Of a stretch of DNA of 64,000 nucleotides, positions 37,040 to 47,214 are shown in pieces. The notes under the pieces are model-generated. The model had not been told where the DNA came from and did no database searches. It worked only from the letters and a program-made list of their open reading frames with translations. How positions within the stretch are numbered: the first letter of the stretch is position 1; every line of letters begins with the position of its first letter. The position numbers and the translations under genes were made by a program. Source of the DNA: Anaerolinea sp. (GTDB lineage: Bacteria > Chloroflexota > Dehalococcoidia > Tepidiformales > Tepidiformaceae); the NCBI GenBank assembly GCA_013822275.1, contig PNKC01000007.1, forward strand, positions 1 through 64,000, read 5' to 3'.

Positions 37040-38544
37040 CTGAACTCCCGCCCCGCGAGCGCGAAGATGCGCGGCAGGTCCAGCGAAGACCGGAAGACGT
37101 CCGCGACACGGTCGAAGCGGGCATCGAGACTCTGGATCTCAGACGGCCGGTATGGCTTCCCGCGCAGCGCAGCCACCCGCCCGAGGAATGCGTGTCGAAA
37201 CGCGTCGTTCGCGAACAGTCCGTGCAGATAGCAGCCGAACGCCAGCCCCTGGTTGGCGATGGCTCCCAGCGGCTGACCGCCGTCGTCCCCCGTCAAGGCG
37301 ACCTCGCCGGGATTGATCCCGGTGATGCCGGCGTGGATCTCGTAGCCAGCCACGGCTGTTCCTCCAGCGCCATTGAGAACCCCCGTGTTGGCGACGACGT
37401 GGGCCACGGACTGGCGCGTGACCTTCGATCGGCGAAACTCCGTCACCACGTCGAGCATGCCCAGGCCGTCGACGATGCCAGCCGGCCCTTCGACGCCGAG
37501 CGGGTCCTCGATGCGCCTCCCCAGCATCTGAAACCCTCCGCAGATGCCCACCACGGGCACACCCGTCTGCTGCGCGGCCGCGATCGCCTCCGGGAATCCC
37601 CGCTCGCGCAACCAGGCGAGGTCGTCCCGCGTCGCCTTTGTGCCGGGGAGGACGATGAGGTCGGCGCCGGTGAGCTGCTCCGGGCCGTCAGCGTATCGGA
37701 GGCAGATGTCCTGCTCCGCCGCCAGGGGATCGAAGTCGTCGAAGTTGGAAATACGGGGCAGCCGGACGACTGCGACGCAAAGCTGTCCAGATACGAACGG
37801 TTGGTCGGAGGCCCGCTCGAGAGCAACGGCATCCTCCTCGGGCAGCCCGTGCTGGTGGACCCATGGCACCACGCCAACGACGGGGACGCCGGTGAGCTTC
37901 TCGATGTCGGTCAGGCCCGGTTCCAGGAGGGATGGGTCGCCGCGGAAGCGGTTGATGATGAAACCACGGACGAGCCGTTGCTCCTCCGGGTCGAGCAGGT
38001 GGTGCGTCCCGAAGAGGTGCGCAAAGACGCCGCCGCGATCAATATCACCCACGAGCAGAACGGGCGCCTGCGCGTAGAGCGCGACGCGCATGTTGGCGAT
38101 GTCGCGCGCCTTGAGGTTGATCTCCGCGGGGCTGCCGGCCCCCTCGATGATCACGAGGTCGAAGACGGCCCGCAGCCGATCGAGGGCGGCGGTGACCTCG
38201 CCCCAGATGACTGCCTTCGCATCCTGGTACTGGGCCGCCGCCAGCCTTGCGAACGGCCTGCCGTTGACGATCACCTGCGAGCGGTGGTCCGCTTCCGGCT
38301 TGAGCAGGACCGGGTTCATATCGACATGCGGCGCAAGGCGGGCGGCGAGCGCCTGCACCGCCTGCGCCCGGCCGATCTCGTGCCCCTCGAACGTGACGGC
38401 CGCGTTGTTCGACATGTTCTGCGCTTTGAACGGCGCGACTCGTACACCTTCCTGTTCAAACAACCGGCAGAGGCCGGCCACGAGGAAGCTCTTCCCCGCA
38501 GATGACGCCGTCCCCTGTACCATCAGCACGGTTCCCTGGCTCAT
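37027..38544 (-). CDS. cobQ: Cobyric acid synthase
   Basis: VLMVQGTASSAGKSFLVAGLCRLFEQEGVRVAPFKAQNMSNNA; PVVGICGGFQMLG. Confidence 0.9.
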   Translation of the reverse strand: MSQGTVLMVQGTASSAGKSFLVAGLCRLFEQEGVRVAPFKAQNMSNNAAVTFEGHEIGRAQAVQALAARLAPHVDMNPVLLKPEADHRSQVIVNGRPFARLAAAQYQDAKAVIWGEVTAALDRLRAVFDLVIIEGAGSPAEINLKARDIANMRVALYAQAPVLLVGDIDRGGVFAHLFGTHHLLDPEEQRLVRGFIINRFRGDPSLLEPGLTDIEKLTGVPVVGVVPWVHQHGLPEEDAVALERASDQPFVSGQLCVAVVRLPRISNFDDFDPLAAEQDICLRYADGPEQLTGADLIVLPGTKATRDDLAWLRERGFPEAIAAAQQTGVPVVGICGGFQMLGRRIEDPLGVEGPAGIVDGLGMLDVVTEFRRSKVTRQSVAHVVANTGVLNGAGGTAVAGYEIHAGITGINPGEVALTGDDGGQPLGAIANQGLAFGCYLHGLFANDAFRHAFLGRVAALRGKPYRPSEIQSLDARFDRVADVFRSSLDLPRIFALAGREFRWDS

Positions 38545-39590
38545 GAGACACACTCCAGAAGGTCGCCGAGCAGCCGGTCTGCCTGCCCGGCGCGGGGGAT
38601 AGCGACGCGAATGTGCGTCGGCAAGCCGAAGGACGAGCAGTCGCGGACGACCCATCCGCGCTGCAGGAGCGCCTTCCGTACCCGCGGCGCATCGCCCGCG
38701 CGGAGGAGGACGAAGTTGGCGGACGACGGGCCGGTGGGGATCCCGGCCACGGAGAGCGCACGTTGAACGTGAGCGCGGGTCGCCGCGACGAGCTCGCGCG
38801 ATTCGTCTGCGAACGCCCGCTCATTGAGCGCCTGCAGTCCGGCTGCTGCCGCCGGGGCACTTACGCTCCAGCACGGCTGCAGCCGTTCCACGGCAGCGAT
38901 GATCCCCGGTTCGGCGGCAAGGAAACCGAGCCGAAGCCCGGGGACCGCGTGTAACTTCGTCAGTGACCTCACGAGTGCAAGCCCGGGAGCCGGCTGCATC
39001 CGCTCGTCCCGCGGCCAGGCGAAGTCCATGTACGCCTCATCGACGACCAGAACGCCCCCGGCGTCAACGACGCACTGGTGCATGCGGTAGAGAACCGAAC
39101 GGGGGACCAGCAGCCCGGTCGGATTGTTCGGGTTGCAGAGGAAAACCAGGCCGGGTCTTAGCTCCTGAATCGCCTCGCTCAGTGCCACCTCCGGGAGGGC
39201 GAACTCAGGCGGCTCGGCCCGCACCTCCGCGACCGTCATGCCGGCTGCCTCCGCCGCGGCCCGGTACTCGCCGAAGGTGGGGCCCACGATGAGCGCCGTG
39301 CTCGACTGCCGCGCGAAGGCCTGGCAGAGCAGGTACAAGACCTCGGTGGAGCCGTTGCCCGCGAGGACCTGGCAAGGGTCGACGACGGCGGCCTCCGCGT
39401 ACCGGTTGCGAAGCGTCGCCGCATCCGGCTCCGGGTAGCGTTCGAGCACGGCCGTCCGCGCCGCGGCCACGACCCGCTCATGTGGGCCGTAGGGGTTCAG
39501 GCTCGCACTCAGGTCGATGAGCGCGATTCCCTGCGCCTCTGCCTCCCGGAGCTCCGCAACCGTGACCCCACCGTGGATTACGCGCGCCAT
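38541..39590 (-). CDS. cobD: Threonine-phosphate decarboxylase
   Basis: DLSASLNPYGPHERVV, LVFLCNPNNPTGLLVPR, LTKLHAVPGLRLGFLA. Confidence 0.85.
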   Translation of the reverse strand: MARVIHGGVTVAELREAEAQGIALIDLSASLNPYGPHERVVAAARTAVLERYPEPDAATLRNRYAEAAVVDPCQVLAGNGSTEVLYLLCQAFARQSSTALIVGPTFGEYRAAAEAAGMTVAEVRAEPPEFALPEVALSEAIQELRPGLVFLCNPNNPTGLLVPRSVLYRMHQCVVDAGGVLVVDEAYMDFAWPRDERMQPAPGLALVRSLTKLHAVPGLRLGFLAAEPGIIAAVERLQPCWSVSAPAAAAGLQALNERAFADESRELVAATRAHVQRALSVAGIPTGPSSANFVLLRAGDAPRVRKALLQRGWVVRDCSSFGLPTHIRVAIPRAGQADRLLGDLLECVS

Positions 39591-40504
39591 CGGCGTCCTC
39601 CTTCGTAAACGGCTCCCACGGTCAGCAACAGTGCGGCGCCGAGGGCCAATACGCCCGTGTGGTTGGCGCGCATGATGTCTGCAGGTCCCGGCGGCCGCCC
39701 TGGCGCGTTGAGGACGTGATGGCCTCGCTTTTCGAGGCGAACCGCAAGCCCATGGGCCATCGCCGCCATCGGCCACCCGGAGTTCGGACTTGGCGTGGCA
39801 GCGTGGTCGCTCCAGGCGCCGCGCAGGGCAGCCCGGGGTGCCCCACCGGCGCAGGCGATCAGCAGTGCCGTCAGCCGCGCCGGGACGAAGTTGAGCAGGT
39901 CGTCCAGCCGCGCCGCCGGCGTGCCGAACCAGCCCCTGGCGTGGTAGCCGACCATTGCATCGAGCGTGTTCACCGCGCGATACGCGAACGCTGCCTCGAG
40001 ACCGGCGAGAAGATACCAGCCCAAGGGTGCGACCACGCTATCCGAGAGGTTCTCCGCGACCGACTCGACCGCCGCGGAGGCGAGCAGCGCTTGGTCCAGT
40101 GAACCCGTGTCGCGACTGACCATGCGCGCCGCGGCCGAGCGCGCGGCGTCGAGAGCGCCCAGCGCGAGTGGCTCCCGAACAGCCTCCGCATGGGCGAGGA
40201 GGGCCCGCGCCGCGAACGCTTGCTTAAGAAGCGCCGCTTCCACGGGCACGCTGAGCCAGCCCGGGAGCGTATCGGAACAACGGCGCCCGAGCTGCCCGAC
40301 GCCGATCGCCGTGGCCAGCGCAGCCGCGAGCAGCCCCACGCCGGCGGCCGGGGCTGAACGCCGTCCCGAGTGCGGCGCCATCCGGTCGAAAAGCGCGGCG
40401 CCCCGCCCGAGCCAGGCGACCGGGTGGTACTGGTTCGGCAGCTCCCCGAAGGCGGCGTCGAGCGCGAGCGCGGTCAGAACGACCGCAACCCGTCGGCGGA
40501 TCAT
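39578..40504 (-). CDS. cbiB: Adenosylcobinamide-phosphate synthase
   Basis: LDAAFGELPNQYHPVAWLGRGAALFDRMAP, VESVAENLSDSVVAPLGWYLLAGLEAAFAYRAVNTLDAMVGYH. Confidence 0.85.
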   Translation of the reverse strand: MIRRRVAVVLTALALDAAFGELPNQYHPVAWLGRGAALFDRMAPHSGRRSAPAAGVGLLAAALATAIGVGQLGRRCSDTLPGWLSVPVEAALLKQAFAARALLAHAEAVREPLALGALDAARSAAARMVSRDTGSLDQALLASAAVESVAENLSDSVVAPLGWYLLAGLEAAFAYRAVNTLDAMVGYHARGWFGTPAARLDDLLNFVPARLTALLIACAGGAPRAALRGAWSDHAATPSPNSGWPMAAMAHGLAVRLEKRGHHVLNAPGRPPGPADIMRANHTGVLALGAALLLTVGAVYEGGRRWRA

Positions 40505-41262
40505 GGAAGCCCCCATCCGCTGCGCATCCCCGGGTGGGCGAGGATGGCTGCGCCGGCCAGCAGGCCGGCTGTCTGGCTGAGCTCGACTGCAGCGCCGAGA
40601 GCATCGCCGTTGAGGCCACCGAACCGCCATGCACACAGGGCCGCAACGCCTGCCGCGGAACCGACCACGACCGCCCAGACAATGAGGCCGGCGACTGAGC
40701 CGAGCGCGGCAGCGATCAGGAACGAGCAGGCAAGCGAAGCGCCTACGGCCCCGTTCGAGGCGCCGTTTCGGGCCGCTGCCACCATGCGGCTTTCCGCCAG
40801 CGGTGGCAGGGCCCGCATCGCCAGGGGCAGCGCCGCGCGAGCCGCCGCCGGCGAGACAAGGAGAAGCAGCGCACCGTGCCAGGGCGAGCAGGCCGAAAGC
40901 GCCGCGACCTGCAGCGTGAGGACAAGCGCCACCGCCACGACCCCGAACGTGCCATGGTGGACGTCGTGCAGGATGGCGATCCGCCGCTCCTGGTCCACAG
41001 GCGCGAGAGCGGCGTCGGACGCGTCGGCAAGGCCGTCGAGGTGGAGCATCCCGGTGACCATTGCCAGCGCCGTCACGGCGAGGGCGCCCGGTACGAGGGT
41101 TCCGGGCCAGACCCATGCCGCAAGGAGCCAGCAGCCGGCGGCGAGGGTGCCAACCAGCAGCCCGGCCACCGCGAACCAACCGAGTCCTGCACCGGGCGCC
41201 TGCAGCCGGCCCGGCACGGGTAGTGCGGTGAGCAGCGCAACTGCGGCGAGAGCCCCGTTCAC
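40501..41262 (-). CDS. cobS: Adenosylcobinamide-GDP ribazoletransferase
   Basis: TGMLHLDGLADASDAALAPVDQERRIAILHDVHHGTFGVVAVAL. Confidence 0.85.
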   Translation of the reverse strand: MNGALAAVALLTALPVPGRLQAPGAGLGWFAVAGLLVGTLAAGCWLLAAWVWPGTLVPGALAVTALAMVTGMLHLDGLADASDAALAPVDQERRIAILHDVHHGTFGVVAVALVLTLQVAALSACSPWHGALLLLVSPAAARAALPLAMRALPPLAESRMVAAARNGASNGAVGASLACSFLIAAALGSVAGLIVWAVVVGSAAGVAALCAWRFGGLNGDALGAAVELSQTAGLLAGAAILAHPGMRSGWGLP

Positions 41263-42341
41263 GCCTCGCCCCGCGATACGCTGGCGGACTCAAAGGTGGC
41301 CATCTCGCACAGCACTCGAGCTGCCGCACGCACCAGGGGGATGGCGAGCGCGGCGCCGCTCCCTTCGCCCAGGCGCAGGTCGAGCGTGAGCAGCGGCTCC
41401 AGCGCCAGCGCGTCGAGCATGATGCGGTGCCCCGGTTCGACAGAACGGTGGCCGGCGATCAAGTACGGCCGTACCCCTGGGGCGATGCGGTCCGCGACGA
41501 GCGCGGCGGCGCCGCAGATGAACCCATCGAGCAATACCGGGATGCCCGCCCTGGCGCCGCCGATGACCAGGCCCGCGAGGGCGGCGATCTCGAATCCGCC
41601 GACGGAGGCCAGCGCGTCAAGCCCGTCGTCCGGGCCAGGCCGGTGCAGATCGAGCGCGGCACAGATGACCCGGCACTTGTTTGCCCAGGCGTTGTCGTCG
41701 ATGCCGGTCCCCCGGCCGGTGACCTCCTCGGGCGGGCGGCCGGTGAGGGCGGCGACGAGCGCCGAGGCTGCCGTCGTGTTGCCGATGCCCATCTCCCCGA
41801 GGGCGAGGAGGTCAGCGCCGGCGGCGGCTTCTTCGGAAGCGACCTGGAGCCCGAAGGCAATGGCGGCGAGTGCTTCGCCCCGGGTCATCGCCGGTTCCCG
41901 CGCGAAGTTGCGGGTGCCCGCGCGAACGCGGCGTACGCGCAGGCCGGGTTGCTCGTTGAGGGCGGCGCGGCTACCGGCATCGAGCACAAGGAGGCCGGCC
42001 CCGGCGGCGGCGGCAAGCACATTGATGGCGGCGCCCCCGGAGAGGAAGTTCGCCAGCATCTGGCCGGTCACCTCGGAGGGGTAGGCCGAAACGCCCTCCT
42101 CCGTGATGCCATGGTCACCCGCGGCGACGACGACGAGCGGACGCTCGACGGCGGGCAGTGCACGGCGCTGAATACCGGCCAGTTGCACGCCGAGGAGTTC
42201 GAGGCGGCCAAGACTTCCCCTCGGTTTCGTGAGCTGGTCCTGGCGATCGAGCGCGGCGGCCATCGCCTCCGCATCCAGCGGCCGGATGGCAGCGATGGCT
42301 TCGCCAAGCGCGGCCTCGTCTCTTCTGGCTTGCTCGTTCAT
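41259..42341 (-). CDS. cobT: Nicotinate-nucleotide--dimethylbenzimidazole phosphoribosyltransferase
   Basis: LTKPRGSLGRLELLGVQLAGIQ, VVAAGDHGITEEGVSAYPSEVTGQMLANFLSGGAAINVLA, LLALGEMGIGNTTAASAL. Confidence 0.9.
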   Translation of the reverse strand: MNEQARRDEAALGEAIAAIRPLDAEAMAAALDRQDQLTKPRGSLGRLELLGVQLAGIQRRALPAVERPLVVVAAGDHGITEEGVSAYPSEVTGQMLANFLSGGAAINVLAAAAGAGLLVLDAGSRAALNEQPGLRVRRVRAGTRNFAREPAMTRGEALAAIAFGLQVASEEAAAGADLLALGEMGIGNTTAASALVAALTGRPPEEVTGRGTGIDDNAWANKCRVICAALDLHRPGPDDGLDALASVGGFEIAALAGLVIGGARAGIPVLLDGFICGAAALVADRIAPGVRPYLIAGHRSVEPGHRIMLDALALEPLLTLDLRLGEGSGAALAIPLVRAAARVLCEMATFESASVSRGEA

Positions 42342-43681
42342 TCCCTGGGTCCTTTACACGTGTCGATGAATCGTTGGGCCGCGTCCGGGGACGCGGCGAA
42401 GTGCAGGTGGAGGTAGGAACTCCAGACCGAGCCCAGGGCGAAGCCATCAAGCCGTCCGGGATCCTGGAACCGCCAGCATGCCGATGCCTCGGACGGTGGT
42501 TCGGCGGCGGAGAGGTGGAACTCGTGGCCGCGAAGGCGATCGCCGGCCTTCGCCACAGGCCCGTCCCGGAGCGCGGTCGCCACGCGGTAGCCAAGCGCGA
42601 GGCGCGTGCCCTGCATCGTGCTCAGCAGAGAGGTAAGCCCGGCCATCTCGTAGCGTGAGCCATCCAGTGCGGTGAGCGATTGCCCGAGGTACATGTGCCC
42701 GCCACACTCGGCGTAGACGGGCAATCCCGCCGCGGCGTGGGCGCGCAGCGCCTCGTGCATCGGGCGGTTCGCCGCGAGTTCGGCGGCGAACACCTCCGGG
42801 TAGCCGCCCCCGATGTACACCCCGCGCGCCCCCGCAGGGAGGGACGCATCCGTCAGCGGCGAGAACGGGAGCAGTTCCGCGCCCCGCGCGACGAGTTCAT
42901 CCAGGCCATCTTCGTAGTAGAAGGAGAAGGCCGCGTCACGGGCGATGGCGATCGGGACGTGCGCCGCCGCTGTCACGGGCTCTTCGCCGGCCTCGTCCGG
43001 GACCTCCGCCGCCAGCGCGAGGAGCGCGTCGATATCGATGCCCCTCGCGGCGGCGGCTGCAATGCTGGCGAGGCTCGTGGACGCGTCTCGTTCGAGCGCG
43101 GAGACGAGGCCAAGGTGCCGCCCCGGAAGCGCGAAGGCGTCGTCGCGGTGCATGAGCCCGAGTACGGGCACCTCCGACTGCCGTTCGATCGCCACCTTTG
43201 CTGCCTCGAAGTGCCGCTCTCCAGCGATACGGTTCAGCACAACGCCTGCCACTCGGAGGCCGGGGTCGAAGGTGGCATAGCCGAGGACCATCGCGGCCGC
43301 GCTGCGGGCCATCGCGCTCGCGTCCACGACCAGTACTACGGGAAGGCCGAGGAGCTTTGCGACCTGCGCGGTGCTGCCCGACTCGTCCTCCCCGCTCCGG
43401 CCGTCGAACAGGCCCATCACGCCCTCGACGATGGCGACGTCCGCTCGCTGTGCGGCTCGTCTGAAGGCTCGCACGATCAGCTCGGGTGGCATGATCCACG
43501 AATCGAGGTTGCGACAGGGCTGGCCCGAAGCGGTGGTGTGGAACGTCGGGTCCAGGTAATCGGGACCGGCCTTGAAGGCCGCGACGCGCAGGCCGCGTGC
43601 GCGAAGGGCGCCGATAATCCCCGCGGTCACGGTGGTCTTGCCGACGCCGCTCTGTGTGCCGCCGATGACGATCGCCTTCAA
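42338..43681 (-). CDS. cbiA: Cobyrinate a,c-diamide synthase
   Basis: IGGTQSGVGKTTVTAGIIGALRARGLRVAAFKAGPDYLDPTFH, AECGGHMYLG. Confidence 0.85.
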   Translation of the reverse strand: MKAIVIGGTQSGVGKTTVTAGIIGALRARGLRVAAFKAGPDYLDPTFHTTASGQPCRNLDSWIMPPELIVRAFRRAAQRADVAIVEGVMGLFDGRSGEDESGSTAQVAKLLGLPVVLVVDASAMARSAAAMVLGYATFDPGLRVAGVVLNRIAGERHFEAAKVAIERQSEVPVLGLMHRDDAFALPGRHLGLVSALERDASTSLASIAAAAARGIDIDALLALAAEVPDEAGEEPVTAAAHVPIAIARDAAFSFYYEDGLDELVARGAELLPFSPLTDASLPAGARGVYIGGGYPEVFAAELAANRPMHEALRAHAAAGLPVYAECGGHMYLGQSLTALDGSRYEMAGLTSLLSTMQGTRLALGYRVATALRDGPVAKAGDRLRGHEFHLSAAEPPSEASACWRFQDPGRLDGFALGSVWSSYLHLHFAASPDAAQRFIDTCKGPRE

Positions 43682-44205
43682 AAGTCTATCCCTCGCTGTG
43701 CCGGGATCCCGCTCTGGTAGGGGTGCTTCACTTCGCGCATCTCGGTTACGAGGTCGGCGGCTTCGACGAGTGCTTCCGGGGCCGCCCGGCCGGTCACGAT
43801 GACGTGCACGTGAGGTGGCCGTGCGGCAATCGTGGCGGCGGCGTCGCTGGCATCGATCCAGAGATACTGGAGCGGATAGGTGAACTCATCGAGCACAACG
43901 AGGTCGTGCTCCCCCGCGGCGATGAGCTCCTTCGCCCGCTCCCAGGCGTCCAACGCCAGCTGCTTCGTATGCTCGATGTCCTTCGAGAGCCAGGTAAAGC
44001 CGTCGCCAAGGGGCACAATCTCGATGCCCAGGCGGCCCGCTGCCAGCCGTTCACCGCTCGCCCGCTTCCCCGACTTGATGAACTGCAGCATGGTGGCCCG
44101 ATAGCCATGGCCGGTCGCCCGCACTACCGCGCCAACAGCCGCCGATGTCTTTCCCTTCCCGTTGCCCGTGTACACCAGGAACAAGCCTCGCACTGGAGCA
44201 GTCAC
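43678..44205 (-). CDS. cobO: Cob(I)yrinic acid a,c-diamide adenosyltransferase
   Basis: LVYTGNGKGKTSAAVGAVVRATGHGYRATMLQFIKS. Confidence 0.9.
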   Translation of the reverse strand: MTAPVRGLFLVYTGNGKGKTSAAVGAVVRATGHGYRATMLQFIKSGKRASGERLAAGRLGIEIVPLGDGFTWLSKDIEHTKQLALDAWERAKELIAAGEHDLVVLDEFTYPLQYLWIDASDAAATIAARPPHVHVIVTGRAAPEALVEAADLVTEMREVKHPYQSGIPAQRGIDF

Positions 44206-45020
44206 GCCTCACCTCCTTGATTGGCTATATGGGGATGCCCCGTGAGCGAATGGACGACGACGGGACTCAGGCACTCCGGGTGCGAAAGCACGCGCAGTGG
44301 CGTCCCGTAGGTCCGAACCAGCAGCGGCGCCGTGAGGACTTCTGCAGGCGGTCCGTAGCCCGCGATTCCCCCATCAGCGAGAAGCAGGAGCCGGTCGCAA
44401 AACAGCGCCGCGAGACTCAGGTCATGAATGACGACGAGCGCCGCCAGCCCCTCGTCCCGGGAGAGGCGACGAACAAGCCCGAGGATGGATGCCTGGAACC
44501 GGAGGTCGAGGTTCGAGGTCGGCTCATCGAGGATGAGGAGCCGCGGTTCCTGTGCCAGCGCCCGGGCGATGCTCACGCGTTGCTGTTCGCCGCCTGAGAG
44601 TTCGCCGATCGGTCGCGAGCCGAGGGAGAAGACACCGGCCCGTTCCATCGCCCGCTCGACTGCGGCTCGGTCCTTCGGCGATTCGGCCCCGAAGAGTCCG
44701 AGGTGCGGCAGCCGGCCGAGCGCAACCAGCTCGCGGACGGCGAAGCCCGGAGGCGCTGCCGGCTGCTGGGCCACGTAGGCGCAGGTCCGCGCGCGCTCCC
44801 CGGGCGATACCGACCGCAGCGCGCTGCCCCTCAAGCGGATGGCGCCCGCAGCGGCTGGCAGGAGCCCGGCCGCCGCGCGCGCGATCGTCGATTTGCCTGC
44901 ACCGTTAGGGCCACAGAGCGCCATGACTTCGCCGTCGCCCAGCTCGAAGGTCACACCGGAAACGACCGCGCGCCCTCCCAAGCGGACCTCCACGCCTTCG
45001 AACGAAAGCTGTGTGTTCAT
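44202..45020 (-). CDS. btuD: Cobalamin/Fe(III)-siderophore-type ABC transporter ATP-binding protein
   Basis: ALCGPNGAGKSTIARAAAGLL, LSGGEQQRVSIARALAQEPRLLILDEPTSNLD. Confidence 0.85.
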   Translation of the reverse strand: MNTQLSFEGVEVRLGGRAVVSGVTFELGDGEVMALCGPNGAGKSTIARAAAGLLPAAAGAIRLRGSALRSVSPGERARTCAYVAQQPAAPPGFAVRELVALGRLPHLGLFGAESPKDRAAVERAMERAGVFSLGSRPIGELSGGEQQRVSIARALAQEPRLLILDEPTSNLDLRFQASILGLVRRLSRDEGLAALVVIHDLSLAALFCDRLLLLADGGIAGYGPPAEVLTAPLLVRTYGTPLRVLSHPECLSPVVVHSLTGHPHIANQGGEA

Positions 45021-46078
45021 GGCAGGCCCCGCCGCTGCCGGCGAAGCAGGATCAGGAAGAAGGGCGACCCCGCGGCCGCCGTGATGATCCCCACGGGCAG
45101 CTCTTGTGGAGCGAGCACCATCCGGGCGCCGAGATCGGCGAGGATGAGGAACGTGGCGCCGAAGAGGAGTGTCACGGGGAAGAGCACGCGATTGTCCGGC
45201 CCAACGAGCAGCCGGCAGGCATGCGGGACGATCAGCCCGACGAAGCCGATCAGCCCTGAGAGCGCCACACACACCGCCGTTCCCAGCGACGCCACCACCA
45301 CCGTCACGATCTTGAGCCGCTCGACGCGGACGCCGAGCGTGGCTGCTTCGTCGTCGCCGAGCTGGAGGGCGTTCAGCCGGTGGGTGCAGAGCAGGAGCAC
45401 CACCCAGGAGGCCCCGACGTATGGCGACGCGAGCTGCAGCTTCTCCCAGCTCGACGTTGTGAAGTCGCCGTATAGCCAGGAGAAGACGACAAAAGCCTTG
45501 GCCTCGTTCAGCATCATCACCAGCGTGGTCGCCGCGGTTGCGGCCGCGGAAACCGCCACGCCCGCGAGCACGTGGTTCGCCGTTGGTACCGTCCGCCCGG
45601 AGCGCGCGAGTTCGTACGTGAGCGCAACGGCAGCCAGTGCCCCTACGAAGGCGAAGAGGGCGACGTAGCCGAAGCCGTAGTAGTTCAGCGGTAGCGGAGA
45701 GACGATCGCGATGGCCGCGCCCAGGCCCGCCCCGGACGCCACGCCGATGAGGTAGGGGTCGGCCAGTGGGTTGCGAAAGACGGACTGGTAGGTGGCGCCG
45801 CTCAATGCCAGCGTCCCGCCCACCATCCCCGCGAGCAGGACGCGCGGCAGCCGGACCTGCCAGACGATGGTGTCTGCGGCCCCAGCGCCACCCTCTCCCT
45901 GGAATGTCACGTGACGGAAGATGCTGGCCGCGACTGTGGTCTGCGGGATGCTCACGGCGCCGACGGAGGTGGCAAAGATCACCGCTGCGACGAGCGTCGG
46001 GATGCCGGCGGCCAGCACGAGGCGCGCGGCCGGCCGCGCCGCCGGCCCGGCAACCATCGAACGCGCTCGCGCGCTCAC
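45017..46078 (-). CDS. btuC: FecCD/BtuC-family permease
   Basis: RLPRVLLAGMVGGTLALSGATYQSVFRNPLADPYLIGVASGAGLGAA. Confidence 0.9.
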   Translation of the reverse strand: MSARARSMVAGPAARPAARLVLAAGIPTLVAAVIFATSVGAVSIPQTTVAASIFRHVTFQGEGGAGAADTIVWQVRLPRVLLAGMVGGTLALSGATYQSVFRNPLADPYLIGVASGAGLGAAIAIVSPLPLNYYGFGYVALFAFVGALAAVALTYELARSGRTVPTANHVLAGVAVSAAATAATTLVMMLNEAKAFVVFSWLYGDFTTSSWEKLQLASPYVGASWVVLLLCTHRLNALQLGDDEAATLGVRVERLKIVTVVVASLGTAVCVALSGLIGFVGLIVPHACRLLVGPDNRVLFPVTLLFGATFLILADLGARMVLAPQELPVGIITAAAGSPFFLILLRRQRRGLP

Positions 46079-47082
46079 TTCAAGTCCGGGTAGAGGATGC
46101 CGACGAGCTGCTCCAGCGCGTCCACAACGCGCGGGCCGGGCCGGTTGAACAGGTTGCTATCGATCACGTGGACGCGCCCATTCTTGACGGCAACAATGCC
46201 CGCCCAGCCCGGGCGGGCCATCACCGTAGCGGGGCTTTGACCGCCGCTGCCGCCGCCGTCGGCGAGGAGGATGACGGCCGGATTCGAACTGATGATTGTC
46301 TCGGCGGAGAGCTGCGGGAAAGCAGTGGTCGCTCCCTGGGCGACGTTCTTCGCCTTCGCGGTTGCCAGCAGCGACCCGATGAACGTTTCCGGCCCGGCCG
46401 TGTGAAGTTCGGGAGAGACCTCATAGAAGACAAGCGGGCCATCGGTCACACCCGCAAGGCGCTTCTGGACGGCATCAATCCGCTGCCGCAAAGCAGCGGC
46501 GACTCGCTCGCCCTCGGCGCCATGGCCGGTGACCTTCCCCAGCGCCCGGACCTGGCCGAGCACGGCCGCAAGATCGGCCGGCTCTTTGAGGAGCAGGACC
46601 GTCATGCCGAGCGCGCGGAACTGCGTGACCTGGCCCTCCTGGCGAGTCGCCATGATCACCAGGTCAGGCTGGAGAGCGAGCGCAGGCTCGGGGGCGGGCT
46701 TCGAATACTCCAGCCTGGTCTTCGTGCTGGTCTCCGGCGGGTAGTCGGAGAACTTGTCCAGTCCAACGACCTGACTGCCGGCGCCGACGGCGAAGAGCAC
46801 CTCTGTCGCACCGGGTGAGTAGGAGATGATGCGTTTCGGCGGTTCGGTGAAGGTCACGGTGGTGCCGCCGGAATCGGTGACGGAAACGGGGAACGGCGCA
46901 GGCACGGAGGCAGCGGCCGAGGCCGAGCCGCCGGGAGTCGTGCCGGACGCTGCGGATGGCGATGCGGGCGGTGACGCCCCCCGGTCGTCGTCGTCGCCGC
47001 CACACGCAGCCGAGAGCAGGGCGACGGCGAGCAGCAGCGCGACGCCGAGGAGCGGGACGCGGAGGAACCGAGGATGTCTCAT
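46075..47082 (-). CDS. btuF: Cobalamin substrate-binding lipoprotein
   Basis: lipobox LLSAACGG; PKRIISYSPGATEVLFAVGAGSQVVGLDKFSDYPPE. Confidence 0.85.
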   Translation of the reverse strand: MRHPRFLRVPLLGVALLLAVALLSAACGGDDDDRGASPPASPSAASGTTPGGSASAAASVPAPFPVSVTDSGGTTVTFTEPPKRIISYSPGATEVLFAVGAGSQVVGLDKFSDYPPETSTKTRLEYSKPAPEPALALQPDLVIMATRQEGQVTQFRALGMTVLLLKEPADLAAVLGQVRALGKVTGHGAEGERVAAALRQRIDAVQKRLAGVTDGPLVFYEVSPELHTAGPETFIGSLLATAKAKNVAQGATTAFPQLSAETIISSNPAVILLADGGGSGGQSPATVMARPGWAGIVAVKNGRVHVIDSNLFNRPGPRVVDALEQLVGILYPDLK

Positions 47083-47186
47083 TTTGGGGATCTCCTTCGA
47101 AGGGTTGCTGAATCCGCGTTCGAAGGAGATGCGAGACGGGGAGACGCCCGGGTATGCCCGGAACTACGACTGAGGCCGGGCACACA

Positions 47187-47210
47187 AAACCCCGGCCTCA
47201 CAGCCGGGGT
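47187..47210 (-). terminator. Intrinsic attenuator/terminator between riboswitch and btuF
   Basis: Minus-strand accccggctgtgaggccggggtttt: GC-rich stem followed by U-run. Confidence 0.65.
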
Positions 47211-47214
47211 CGTG

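Noticed and set aside
37192-38505. 437-aa plus-strand ORF antisense to cobQ
   Set aside because: Shadow ORF of a clearly recognised cobQ; no recognisable domain
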